From Brevundimonas subvibrioides (lineage in GTDB: Bacteria > Pseudomonadota > Alphaproteobacteria > Caulobacterales > Caulobacteraceae): a DNA stretch of 64,000 nucleotides. Positions within the stretch are counted from its first letter, which is position 1; every line of letters starts with the position of its first letter. Under the pieces are notes generated by a model. That model had not been told where the DNA came from and did not search any database. It worked only from the letters and a program-made list of their open reading frames with translations. Made by a program: the position numbers and the translations under genes. Shown piece after piece: positions 15,827 through 24,900 of the stretch. The DNA lies in the NCBI RefSeq assembly GCF_027271155.1, contig NZ_CP114542.1:930001-994000 (forward strand). Direction: 5' to 3'.

Positions 15827-15931
15827 AAATCGTCCAGAACAAACGATGAACTAGGTATGCGGAGCGCACACCTTGCCGTTACCGTCGGTTACGCGCGCCA
15901 CTGATTCTGTCCGCAGCGCGGGGGTGAGTGA

Positions 15932-16579
15932 ATGGCCTACGATGCAGAGCAGCCCGATGCAGGCCGTGATCTCCTTACCTTCGCGAAGGGGAAGAAGTTC
16001 CGCACGATCCTGGCCGATCCACCTTGGCAATTTCAGAACCGCACGGGGAAAGTCGCGCCGGAGCACAAGCGGCTGAACCGCTATCCGACCATGGACCTGC
16101 AAGGCATCTGCGACCTGCCGGTTGCCGAGGTCGCTCAGGACACGGCGCATCTCTACATGTGGGTGCCCAACGCCCTGCTGCCCGAGGGGCTGGAGGTCAT
16201 GAAGGCCTGGGGCTTCAACTACAAATCCAACCTGATCTGGCACAAGATCCGTAAGGACGGCGGTTCGGACGGTCGGGGCGTCGGCTTTTATTTCCGCAAT
16301 GTGACCGAGATCATCCTGTTCGGAACGCGCGGCAAGAATGCGCGCACCGAGGCTCCGGGGCGGCGGCAGGTCAATATGATCGAGACGCGCAAGCGGGAAC
16401 ACAGCCGCAAGCCCGACGAGCAGTACGAACTGATCGAGGCGTGCAGTCCAGGGCCGTATCTGGAACTGTTTGCGCGCGGCGAGCGGCCGAAATGGGCCGT
16501 CTGGGGCAATCAGGCGGATGAGACCTATGCGCCGACGTGGAAGACGTATTCGTACAACTCTTCGGTAGCCGCCGAGTAA
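15932..16579 (+). CDS. MT-A70 family DNA adenine N6-methyltransferase
   Basis: The 215-residue protein has the catalytic DPPW motif (residues 29-32 in ILADPPWQF), the MT-A70 pattern HLYMWVPNALLPEGLEVMKAWGF, and EIILFGTRGK and SRKPDEQYELIEACSPGPYLELFARG, which form the SAM pocket. It should methylate adenine N6. Placement right after a BglII/BstYI-like nuclease suggests protection of a GATC-containing site. It could also be an independent phage-derived methylase. It is convergent with the ParD gene, 3 bp away. Confidence 0.92.
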   Translation: MAYDAEQPDAGRDLLTFAKGKKFRTILADPPWQFQNRTGKVAPEHKRLNRYPTMDLQGICDLPVAEVAQDTAHLYMWVPNALLPEGLEVMKAWGFNYKSNLIWHKIRKDGGSDGRGVGFYFRNVTEIILFGTRGKNARTEAPGRRQVNMIETRKREHSRKPDEQYELIEACSPGPYLELFARGERPKWAVWGNQADETYAPTWKTYSYNSSVAAE

Positions 16580-16582
16580 CTC

Positions 16583-16870
16583 TCACGCCGCGCGGTCGGC
16601 GAACCCGGCTTCGACCTCGGCCTCGATCTCGTCGAGGAAGGCCCGGATGTCGGTGACCTCGATGACTTCGCCGCGCTCGATCTCGTCGAGCCCCACCTGA
16701 ACCAGGCCATTGAAGCGTTCCACGCGGAAGGCGTCGGCCTCGGCGCGGGGCATCATCCGCAGGATGGCTTCATGGATCAGGGTGTCGGTGTCGGGATATT
16801 CCCCGGCAGCGACCTGATCCCGGACGAACCGGTCGAGCGCGGGCGGCAGGGTGACATTGAGCACGGCCAT
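16583..16870 (-). CDS. ParD-like antitoxin, orphan
   Basis: The start MAVLNVTLPPALDRFVRDQV gives 95 residues; a longer frame adds a spurious Gly-rich tail. This is the ribbon-helix-helix of CopG/ParD antitoxins (beta strand VLNVTLPPAL, then VRDQVAAGEYPDTDTLIHEAI), with an acidic C-terminal tail (IRAFLDEIEAEVEAGFADR) that would wrap a ParE toxin. No parE follows: the downstream space is taken by the convergent methyltransferase gene. It may be a solitary antitoxin or partner a distant toxin. Confidence 0.8.
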   Translation of the reverse strand: MAVLNVTLPPALDRFVRDQVAAGEYPDTDTLIHEAILRMMPRAEADAFRVERFNGLVQVGLDEIERGEVIEVTDIRAFLDEIEAEVEAGFADRAA

Positions 16871-16912
16871 GGGGAGAGGATAGCACAGATGGCGGCGGTG
16901 CGGAATGTGGGA

Positions 16913-16935
16913 CCCTCTCCCCTTGGGGGAGAGGG
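16913..16935. terminator. Perfect hairpin after uvrB
   Basis: CCCTCTCCCC and GGGGAGAGGG are perfect 10-bp arms with a 3-nt loop. They lie 6 bp beyond the uvrB stop on the minus strand and also 43 bp upstream of the parD start. There is no T-run, so it may be a terminator aid or one tip of the family B/C palindromes. Confidence 0.45.
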
Positions 16936-16941
16936 GACCGA

Positions 16942-19335
16942 CTACAACCGCCCCTTCCGGAACGCCTCCGCCTTCTCCGCCGCCGCCTCCGCGCGCCACT
17001 TCTTCGGCGCGGTCTTGTCGACCGCTTCCCCCGCCCCGGTCATGATCTCGTTGGCGAACTCCAGGTCCAGCAGCTTCAGTTTCTTGATCTCGTCGCGCAG
17101 GCGGCCGGCCTCCTCGAACTCGAGGTTGGAGGCGGCCTCGCGCATCTTGCCTTCGAGGTCCTTCAGCGTGGCCTGGAAATTGTTGCCGATGAAGGGGCGG
17201 GTGTCTTCCTTCACGCCCGTGGTCGGGATCAGGACGCGGTCCTTCTCATAAGGGCTGTCGAGGATCTCCTTGATGTCGCGCTTGACGCTCTCGGGCGTGA
17301 TGCCGTGTTCCAGATTGTAGGCGGTCTGGCGCTCTCGCCGGCGATTCGTCTCGGCCATGGCGCGCTCCATCGAGCCGGTGACGCGGTCGGCATAGAGGAT
17401 GACGCGGCCGTCGACATTGCGGGCCGCGCGGCCGATGGTCTGGATCAGGGAGGTCTCCGAGCGCAGGAAGCCCTCCTTGTCCGCATCGAGGATGGCAACC
17501 AGGCCGCATTCGGGGATGTCGAGCCCCTCGCGCAAAAGGTTGATGCCGATCAGGACGTCGAAGGTGCCCAGGCGCAGGTCACGGATGATCTCGATCCGCT
17601 CCATGGTGTCGACGTCAGAGTGCATGTAGCGGACGCGCACGCCCTGTTCGTGCATATATTCGGTCAGGTCCTCGGCCATCTTCTTGGTCAGGACGGTGAC
17701 CAGGGAGCGGTAGCCGGCGCGGGCCACGGCCTTGACCTCGTCGATGACGTCGTCGACCTGGTTGCGGGTGGCGCCGCTGACGGGGCGGATCTCGACCGGG
17801 GGGTCGATCAGGCCGGTGGGGCGGATGACCTGTTCGACGAAGACGCCGCCGGTCTGTTCCATCTCCCACGGGCCGGGGGTGGCCGAGACGTGGACCGTCT
17901 GGGGCCGCATCGCCTCCCATTCGTCGAACTTCAGCGGGCGGTTGTCGATGCAGGAGGGCAGGCGGAAGCCGTATTCGGCCAATGTGGATTTGCGGCGGTA
18001 GTCGCCCCGGAACATGCCGTTGATCTGGCCGATGGTGACGTGGCTCTCGTCCACGAACAGCAGGGCGTTGTCGGGGATGTATTCGAAGAAGGTGGGCGGG
18101 GGCTCGCCCGGCGCGCGGCCGGTCAGCCAGCGGGAATAGTTCTCGATCCCGGCGCAGGAGCCGGTGGCCTCCATCATCTCCAGATCGAAGCGCACGCGCT
18201 GTTCCAGCCGCTGGGCCTCCAGCAGCTTGCCGTTCTCGATCATCCAGTCGAGCGTCTCCTTCAGCTCGGCCTTGATGCCGCCGAGCGCCTGGTTGAGCGT
18301 CGGCCGGGGGGTGACGTAGTGGCTGGCGGCATAGACGGTGACCTCCTTCAGATCGGCGGTCTTCCGGCCGGTCAGGGGGTCGAACTCGGCGATCGCCTCG
18401 ATCTCGTCGCCGAACAGGCTGACGCGCCAGGCCCGGTCGTCGAGGTGGACGGGGAAGATCTCGACGGTGTCGCCGCGTTTCCTGAACATGCCGCGGTCGA
18501 AGGCGACGTCGTTCCTCTTGTACTGAAGCGCGATCAGGTCGGCCCGCAGCTTCGACTCGTCGATCTGGTCGCCGACCTTCAGGTCGAAGGTCATGGCCGT
18601 ATAGGTCTCCACCGACCCGATGCCGTAGATGCAGGAGACCGAGGCCACGACGATGACGTCGTCCCGCTCCAGAATCGACCGCGTCGCCGAGTGCCGCATC
18701 CGGTCGATCTGCTCGTTTATGCTTGAGTCCTTCTCGATATATGTATCAGTTCTAGGTACATATGCTTCCGGCTGGTAGTAGTCGTAGTAGCTGACGAAGT
18801 ATTCGACCGCATTGTCGGGGAAGAAGGCCTTGAACTCGCTGTATAGCTGGGCCGCCAGGGTCTTGTTCGGCGCGAGGATCAGGGCCGGGCGCTGGGTCGC
18901 CTCGATGACCTTGGCCATGGTGAAGGTCTTGCCCGAGCCAGTGACGCCCAGCAGGACCTGGTCGCGGTCGCCCTGGGCCGCCTGGGACACCAGTTCGGCG
19001 ATGGCGGCGGGCTGGTCGCCGGCGGGGGTGTAGGTGGTCTCCAGCCGGAAGCGGTGCTTCTGGCGGCCGGTCAGGGATTTGGCGGGGCGGTCGGGGCGGT
19101 GCGGGGTCCACTCGCCCGCATTGACCGGCGGCTCCTCCGGCGTCAGGCGCGGTCCGGTGACGGGGGCGAACATGGGCAGGTTCGACGTGGCCCGCCCTCC
19201 GGTCGAGCCGGAGGAGGACGGGATATCGCCGTCGCGGAGGAAGGCCGACGGGGCCTCGGCCACGCCCCTGTTCGGAACGTGGACCGGCTTCCTGGTAACG
19301 GGGGCCGAGCCCTTCGGGGTCGAGGAACGGTTCAT
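16942..19335 (-). CDS. uvrB: Excinuclease ABC subunit B
   Basis: The 797-residue DNA-damage recognition helicase of nucleotide excision repair has ATP site [16 protein letters not shown] (about 128-143), the beta-hairpin region [20 protein letters not shown], helicase motif DESH (about 434), the [13 protein letters not shown] block, and the UvrC-interacting UVR domain at about 720-755. A 93-residue proline-rich extension precedes the usual start ([17 protein letters not shown]), which explains the length beyond the E. coli 673. A 50-bp stretch at about 18715-18765 uses AT-rich rare codons unlike the rest of the gene (see findings). Confidence 0.98.
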   Translation of the reverse strand: MNRSSTPKGSAPVTRKPVHVPNRGVAEAPSAFLRDGDIPSSSGSTGGRATSNLPMFAPVTGPRLTPEEPPVNAGEWTPHRPDRPAKSLTGRQKHRFRLETTYTPAGDQPAAIAELVSQAAQGDRDQVLLGVTGSGKTFTMAKVIEATQRPALILAPNKTLAAQLYSEFKAFFPDNAVEYFVSYYDYYQPEAYVPRTDTYIEKDSSINEQIDRMRHSATRSILERDDVIVVASVSCIYGIGSVETYTAMTFDLKVGDQIDESKLRADLIALQYKRNDVAFDRGMFRKRGDTVEIFPVHLDDRAWRVSLFGDEIEAIAEFDPLTGRKTADLKEVTVYAASHYVTPRPTLNQALGGIKAELKETLDWMIENGKLLEAQRLEQRVRFDLEMMEATGSCAGIENYSRWLTGRAPGEPPPTFFEYIPDNALLFVDESHVTIGQINGMFRGDYRRKSTLAEYGFRLPSCIDNRPLKFDEWEAMRPQTVHVSATPGPWEMEQTGGVFVEQVIRPTGLIDPPVEIRPVSGATRNQVDDVIDEVKAVARAGYRSLVTVLTKKMAEDLTEYMHEQGVRVRYMHSDVDTMERIEIIRDLRLGTFDVLIGINLLREGLDIPECGLVAILDADKEGFLRSETSLIQTIGRAARNVDGRVILYADRVTGSMERAMAETNRRRERQTAYNLEHGITPESVKRDIKEILDSPYEKDRVLIPTTGVKEDTRPFIGNNFQATLKDLEGKMREAASNLEFEEAGRLRDEIKKLKLLDLEFANEIMTGAGEAVDKTAPKKWRAEAAAEKAEAFRKGRL
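18739..18763. other. Inverted repeat hidden in uvrB coding sequence
   Basis: ATATGTA (18739-18745) and TACATAT (18757-18763) are perfect arms around an 11-bp spacer. They sit in a strikingly AT-rich patch of a GC-rich gene, encoding the [10 protein letters not shown] segment with codons such as GTA, AGA, ACA and ATA. The pattern suggests a DNA or RNA signal superimposed on the protein code. Confidence 0.45.
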
Positions 19336-19418
19336 GAACGCAACCTAGTGCGCCGGGGACGATGTCGCCAGTCACTGCGCGGTCGCGTCGTCGGGTCCGG
19401 GAGGCTGTGTCGCTGACC

Positions 19419-19928
19419 TCAACCCGGCGCGGGGTCGTGGCGGGCGGCGTCGGCATCGATGCGGATGTTGGCGACGTGGCGCAGCGACAGGCCGTCGTCC
19501 CGCCCCGTGAAGACCAGGGTCATGCGGTTGGTCTCCGCCACGATCCGGTCCCCCGACGGCGTGGTGTAGTCGCCGAGCACCCAGCGGGCGACGCAGATCC
19601 GGACGTCCGGCGCGATCTGGACCACGCTGTCCACGCCCAGAAGGGTCAGGGGCACGTCGCGGAACATGATGGCAAAGAACACCTCATGCGCATGGATCAC
19701 GGCGGGCAGGCCCCGCCAGTGCATGCCGACCACATTGACCCAGTGCAGGTCGGGCGCGGCGCGGGTGTACATGCCGGGAACGTCGTTGGCGTTCCAGGCG
19801 GCGGCGTGCTGATCCAGCCAGGCGTGGATATCGGCGTGGCCGTCGGTGGAGGGCTGGGCGAGGGCGGTCATGGCGGTGCCTGCGAGAGGAAGGGAAACAA
19901 GGCCGAGAACGGCGTGACGGCGGTGCAT
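19419..19928 (-). CDS. Exported NTF2-like (SnoaL/DUF4440-type) protein
   Basis: The 169-residue protein starts MHRRHAVLGLVSLPLAGTAMTALAQ, a signal with RRxxxLG that may use the Tat pathway. The mature domain begins DIHAWLDQHAAAWNANDVPGMYTRAAPDLHWVNVVG, the opening helix and strand of the SnoaL/DUF4440 cone-shaped fold. It closes with LSLRHVANIRIDAD. Such proteins bind small molecules or act as isomerases or hydratases. The AraC-type regulator gene lies 68 bp upstream on the same strand. Confidence 0.72.
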   Translation of the reverse strand: MHRRHAVLGLVSLPLAGTAMTALAQPSTDGHADIHAWLDQHAAAWNANDVPGMYTRAAPDLHWVNVVGMHWRGLPAVIHAHEVFFAIMFRDVPLTLLGVDSVVQIAPDVRICVARWVLGDYTTPSGDRIVAETNRMTLVFTGRDDGLSLRHVANIRIDADAARHDPAPG

Positions 19929-19996
19929 GGGTCGGTCTCCGTCCGGACGGACCCGCAGTCAGCCACGCCGGACCCCCGACCGATAGGACGGATCGG

Positions 19997-20794
19997 TCAT
20001 GCCCGGACGACCGGAAGCGGCGAGGCGAACCCGCCGGGCGCGGTTCCGGCGAAGGCGTGGAAGTCGCGCTGGAGATGGGACTGGTCGAAATAGCCGTGGT
20101 CCTGGGCCAGGGCGGTCCAGGGGCGCGACGGGTCCCGGCCCCGGTCCGCCAGCATGGCGTCGAAGCGGACGATGCGGGCATAGAGTTTCGGCGCGACTCC
20201 GACCTGGGCGGTGAACCGCCGGTGGAACTGGCGTTCGCCCAGGCCCGCGCGGTCGGCCAGGGCGTCGATCCGCACCGCCCCCCGCATCCGGCGCAGGACA
20301 TCCGCCGCCTGGTCGACCGCGTCGCGCGGGCGTGCGGCCTGCATCCGCCGCGACAGCCAGGCCTCGGCCGCGGCGACCCGCCCCTCGAAGCCCGCCGCCG
20401 ACTGCACCGCGGCGCGCAGGTCGACCAGGGCCGCCCCGCCGACGTTGTCCGCCGCATGGGCGGCATCCGCCATCTCGTCCATCGGCAGTCCCAGAAGCCG
20501 GTTGAGGCCCCCCGCCTGGAACTGGATGTTGAAGCTGCAGATCTCGCCGCGCATCAAAAGGTCCGTATGCCGCCGGGTCTGGGGCCCCACGATCACGGCG
20601 TCCGGCACCGCCGCGAACCCCGACCCCACATCGGCCCAGTAGGGGGTGGCGGCATAGATCTCGATGAAGGCATTCGGCCGCGCGGTCAGCGGCAGCACCA
20701 CCCCCGGCCCGGACAGGCGACCGGTCCGCTCCTGATAGCCGCGCACGACACCCCGAAGGCGGGCGGCGGCGGGCTGGCGACGATAGACGAGCAT
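19997..20794 (-). CDS. AraC family transcriptional regulator
   Basis: The 265-residue protein has an N-terminal sensing domain (1-160) and a C-terminal AraC double helix-turn-helix (about 165-255): IDALADRAGLGERQFHRRFTAQVGVAPKLYARIVRFD, then DHGYFDQSHLQRDFHAFAGTAPGGF. This matches the GlxA/DUF6597-type subgroup in which the N-terminal half resembles MLVYRRQPAAARL. Likely activator of a nearby operon; the NTF2-like gene downstream is the first candidate target. Confidence 0.9.
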   Translation of the reverse strand: MLVYRRQPAAARLRGVVRGYQERTGRLSGPGVVLPLTARPNAFIEIYAATPYWADVGSGFAAVPDAVIVGPQTRRHTDLLMRGEICSFNIQFQAGGLNRLLGLPMDEMADAAHAADNVGGAALVDLRAAVQSAAGFEGRVAAAEAWLSRRMQAARPRDAVDQAADVLRRMRGAVRIDALADRAGLGERQFHRRFTAQVGVAPKLYARIVRFDAMLADRGRDPSRPWTALAQDHGYFDQSHLQRDFHAFAGTAPGGFASPLPVVRA

Positions 20795-20927
20795 GGCCTC
20801 AGCCTAGCCGAAGCGCGGCACCCCGATCTACCGGCCCTGAGCTCGGCTCGGCTGCCGACACGCGCAGGCGGAGCCGGGGCGATTGTGGCGGAGGGCGCGG
20901 GGGGTGCCGAACAGGTCGGGTTGCAAC

Positions 20928-21113
20928 TCAGTCCTTGCCGTCGCGGCCGTCGGGTTCCCTGGCGACGCCCTTGAAGGGGCCTTCGCTGGACTTGCGCTCC
21001 ATGAACTGGCCCGTGCGCTCGTCGCGCTTCTGCCAGTCGCCGTTGGGTTGCTGAAACTGGGTGCGGCCGGTGACGGCCCCGCGGCGAAAGTCGTTACCCG
21101 TGTTCTTGGCCAT
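20928..21113 (-). CDS. Small conserved hypothetical protein
   Basis: The start MAKNTGNDFRRGAVTGRTQF has GGAGG 5 nt upstream, which decides it although the frame remains open further 5'. The 61-residue, highly charged, probably disordered protein has the pattern NDFRRGAVTGRTQ, then DWQKRDERTGQFMERK and PFKGVARE. Short relatives of this kind occur beside toxin-antitoxin genes in alphaproteobacteria as far as I recall. Function unknown. Confidence 0.65.
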   Translation of the reverse strand: MAKNTGNDFRRGAVTGRTQFQQPNGDWQKRDERTGQFMERKSSEGPFKGVAREPDGRDGKD

Positions 21114-21314
21114 CACAGCCTCCGTGGGAACAGATCGGGAACGTATACCGATTCTCGCCTTTGTCATCCGCACCCGTGCGCGAGCCACGACCTCGACGGC
21201 GCGCGACAGGGCGACCGCGCCGTCCAGCCTGGCATCGGCGAGATAGGCGGCAATGGCTTCCTCGGTGTCGAGGTAGTCCGCCGGATCGAAAGGCAGGGTT
21301 TTGAGGGGCATCAT
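21114..21314 (-). pseudogene. Truncated HigA-type antitoxin, in frame with the next gene
   Basis: The frame starts MMPLKTLPFDPADYLDTEEAI and continues AAYLADARLDGAVALSRAVEVVARAR, the N-terminus of addiction-module antidote proteins (HigA/YbaQ-like pattern LKTxPFDxADYLDTxEAIAAYL). The helix-turn-helix that should follow (normally an MTEIARETGLSRESLYRAL-like stretch) is scrambled into MTKARIGIRSRS. No stop intervenes, so the remnant reads into the downstream 61-residue gene. Its ATG overlaps the TGA of the toxin remnant. Confidence 0.6.
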
Positions 21315-21424
21315 AATTCTCGTTCGAGCGCCTTGGCCCTGGCGATGTCTCGCGATTGAGAACTCCTGTCTCCGCCCCACAATAGCACAATCACTGTTTC
21401 TCCGGGAGAAGGAAAACGGTAAAG
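21311..21424 (-). pseudogene. C-terminal remnant of a HigB/RelE-type toxin
   Basis: The last 36 codons read YRFPSPGETVIVLLWGGDRS, then SQSRDIARAKALEREL, and a TGA that overlaps the antitoxin ATG. This is the conserved end of the addiction-module killer (HigB-like RelE/ParE superfamily: YRVYxxxxGxxVVLLLCGGDKSxQxxDIxxA). The N-terminal two thirds are gone, replaced by the divergent DUF559 gene that starts 8 bp away. Confidence 0.65.
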
Positions 21425-21431
21425 TTGTGCG

Positions 21432-21779
21432 ATGAGAAAGATCTCGCAGGCGCGGGCGCTGCGACAATCCTCCGGCCTCGCCGAGGACAGGATGTGGGCC
21501 AGGCTGCGCGGGGGCCGGGTCGATGGACACAAATTCCGGCGGCAGCACCCGATCGGCCGTTTCATCGCCGACTTCGCCTGCGAGCCACTGAGGCTGGTAA
21601 TCGAGTTGGATGGCGGCGTGCACGGGCTGGAGGCGGTGGCGGAACGGGACCGGGCGCGTCAGACGCAGATCGAGGCCATCGGCTGGACCGTGATCCGGTT
21701 CGACAATGCCGTAGCGCTGGGCGAGCCGCGCCGGATCGACGAGGCGGTGCGGGAGCATGCGAGGGCGTTAAGGCTGTGA
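21432..21779 (+). CDS. DUF559 family protein (Vsr/PD-(D/E)XK endonuclease-like)
   Basis: The 115-residue protein has the DUF559 pattern: AEDRMWARLRGGRVDGHKFRRQHPIGRFIADFACEPLRLVIELDGGVH, then a region ending GWTVIRFDNA. The aspartate in ADFAC and IELDGGVH resemble the active site of very-short-patch endonucleases. No biochemical role is established for the family. It starts against the broken HigB toxin and its stop touches family B copy 2. Confidence 0.88.
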   Translation: MRKISQARALRQSSGLAEDRMWARLRGGRVDGHKFRRQHPIGRFIADFACEPLRLVIELDGGVHGLEAVAERDRARQTQIEAIGWTVIRFDNAVALGEPRRIDEAVREHARALRL

Positions 21780-21780
21780 T

Positions 21781-21945
21781 CCCTCTCCCGGCGGGAGAGG
21801 GCTTGAGGCTCGCAGAGCGCAGCGATGCGCAAGCCGAAAGGGTGAGGGGTCGGTGCGTGACGGGTGGCGGGGTGCCCCTCACCCTTTCGCACAAGACTGA
21901 TCGCTACGCTCTCAGGTGCTCAAGCCCTCTCCCGCCGGGAGAGGG
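21781..21945. repeat. Palindromic repeat family B, copy 2
   Basis: The element opens with CCCTCTCCCGGCGGGAGAGGG and CTTGAGGCTCGCAGAGCGCAG and closes with CTCAAGCCCTCTCCCGCCGGG. The inner arms are GAAAGGGTGAGGGG and CCCCTCACCCTTTCGC. Positions 21912-21945 also encode the last residues and stop of the large restriction-modification enzyme, so the element forms that gene's 3' end. Confidence 0.85.
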
Positions 21946-24900
21946 AGTTCCCGCGCCCCCGGCGGCAATCCCGCCATGGCGTCGGTGATCGCCACTGTCT
22001 CGACGCTGACCGTCACCACACGGGCAAGCAGGTCCACGACCGTCTCCTTGTAGTCGGCGAAGCGGTAGGTGTTGAACTTCGCGGCGATGGTCGGGTCTTT
22101 CGGCTTCTTTTCCTTGTGCTGGTCCAGCACCCAGTCGATGGCCGAACGGTTGCCGAGGCGATAGCGCCAGGCCTCGGTCGGAATGCCCGACAGCTGGGTG
22201 TCGGCGTCCAGCACGACGATACCGGCGTCGGGATCGGACTTCAGCTTGACCACCGGGGTCGTGTCCGGCGCGCGTTTCGGGTCAGGGGTGTCGGTGCGGG
22301 TGAGGGGCGCGGGGGCTTTGGTCTCATAGCCGATGTGCAGGTCCAGCAGGGCCTGACCCCAGTCACGCCATTTCTTGAAGTCGGGATACAGCGGGATGCG
22401 CGGGAACTCGCGCTTCAGATTCAGGGCATAGGTCTCGCGGTACACCGGGTCGTGCAGCACGGCATAGACATAGGCGAAGATGTCGTCCTTCGATATCGCG
22501 GCGGCCTTGCCGTAGCGTTCGGTGAACTGTTTCAGCGCCCATTCGGTGATGTTGTCGAGACGGTCGCCTTCCTTGTTGTAGCGGAAGCGGGAAACGCTCT
22601 GGGTGCCACCATTGCCCTGCTTCAGGAGGCAGAGGTCGAAAACCTGTTGCACCGCTAGAGTCGACAAGTGATTCTGGGACGCGATACCCAAAAACGTGAG
22701 CGCCGTATTTGGCCCGCGACCGAACATCGATGGCTGCTGATAGGTCATGCCGTTGAAGTGTTGGTCGAAGTAAAGCCAGCGCTTAACAAACGGTCGGTAG
22801 GCTGCCTTTATGACGGCAGCGTCGCTGAATTCCTTTGTTACGCCGCTGCCGAGGTAGCGTGCCAACTCGCGGTCCCACTTGATCGTAGCCCTGCCTGTAA
22901 AAGTCGGCTCGCGGCGAGTGGCCTCATAGACCTCGACCATCTGCTTAGCTTTTGATTCCACGTTCGATTTGTCAGCATCATATACCCACTCGTCGCGCTG
23001 AGTTTTAAGGCCGTTTGAGCTCAGTCGGAAAATGGCATTGTGCTGATTGGTCATCCGCGTAGCCGAAATGTTTGGATCGACTAGGGGCAGCAGCTTATCC
23101 CAGTCATTATCGCTCAGGTTCAACCAGTCGTTCTTCCTGTCCGGCTGGATCGTCTCGACGGCTAGATTGCCCAGTCCGCCGATCGCGGAGATCGCCGCCA
23201 GCTTGTCCTCCGCCGTCTCCATTTCCGGTCGTCGCGCATAGCGGATCACCGCCCCGCCGGACTTGCCCTTCTTCTTGACCAGAAACACCATCGCCACGCC
23301 GGTCTGGATGCCGAAGACGTTGTGCTTGGTGCCCGACAGTTTCGGGTTGTCACGCACGTCACCACCCAGATCGACGACCCAGATTTCCGCGAACTCGCGC
23401 GCGATGACCTTTCGGAATCCGTCATAGGCGGCCTTGGCGAAGGGCTTTCGCCCGATGATGAAGGCGATGACGCCTTCGTCCTTCACCCGGTCCGAGGCCC
23501 AGCGGATGAAGCGGGTGTACATGTCATAGACGCTGTTCTTGTTCTGGGCCGTGCCTTCCTTGATGTAAGTCGCGCCGATCCGCTGATCGACGCGCGCATA
23601 GGGCCGGTTGGCGTTGTTCTGATTGTAGTTTTCCTGCCAGGCATTGTAGGGCGGATTGCCGATCACGACGCTGATCTTGCGGCTGTTCTGGCGCTTCACC
23701 CGGTCGGCGTTCTCGTCCGACATGCCGCCCAGCAGATCGTACTGGTGGCCGGAATAGATGCCGAGCGCGGCGACATTATCCAGCGTGTCCACGAAGCACA
23801 GGCCGGGGAACTCGGCATAGCCGCCGGTGATGGCGTTGTAGGTCGCCTCGATGTTCAGGTTTGCGACGTAATAGGGCAGGATCGCCACCTCATTGGCGTG
23901 CAGCTCCTCGGCGTATTTGTGCTTCAGCTTTTCGGGCTGGCCGCTGAAATGTTCCAGCAGTTCGACGATGAAGGTGCCGGTGCCCGTGGCGGGGTCGAGG
24001 ATTTCGACGTCGCGGTCGATCAGGTTCTTCTTGAAATGCTTCTCGCACAGCCAGTCGGCGGACTCGACCATGAAGCGGACGATCTCGTTCGGGGTATAGA
24101 CGACCCCCAGCCGGTCGGCGGCCTTGGCGTTATAGACCTTGTAGAACCCCTCATAGATCGCCTTGAGGAACCCCTGCTTTTCGCTGTGGGATTTGATCAG
24201 GGCGGCGGCGGATTCGATGGCGGCGTAGTAGGTCGAGAGTTTGGACAGGGTGCGGCGGCGCACGTCGCCGGAGAAGAAGGTGTCCTCCAGCGCATACAGG
24301 GCCTGGGCGACGTTGTTCTTGCGGTGGAACTCGTCGTCGCCGAACACCTTGGCGAAGATGTTTTCGGTCAGGATGTGCTGGATCAGCATTTCCCGAACGT
24401 CGTCGGCGGTCACCGAGGGATTGATCGTCTCCTTGGCCTGTTTCAGGAAGGCGGCGGCGGCGGTCTGGAACGCCGGGACGTTCGCCTGGGCCGCGTCGAT
24501 CTGTTCGCGCAGGATGTCGAGGACGGGGGGCAGGTCGACCTTGAACTGGGCCACGGCCCTTTTGAAATTGGTCGTCTCCTCGCGCTCGTAGCCGAAGAAG
24601 ATATCGAGCAGCTTGCCCAGTTCCGGGCCGTCGGTGACGGCGCAGTCCATGACGAACTTGCCGTGCTGCCACAGGACCGCGCGGTGGGTGTCCTCGAAGA
24701 TGATGTTGGTCTTGGGATAGCCGCGCCGGAACTTCTTCTCGATCTCGACGTCGAGGTCGTCGTCCTCGTCCTTGGCCTCCCAATATCCGATGGGAAACCG
24801 CTCCAGCATGATCGCGCCGTCGACGCGATTGTTGACCTTGGCCGTCGTGGTGAAGGCGTGCTGGGGGATGAAGGTGAAGCCCAGCGGGCGGGCCCAGGCC

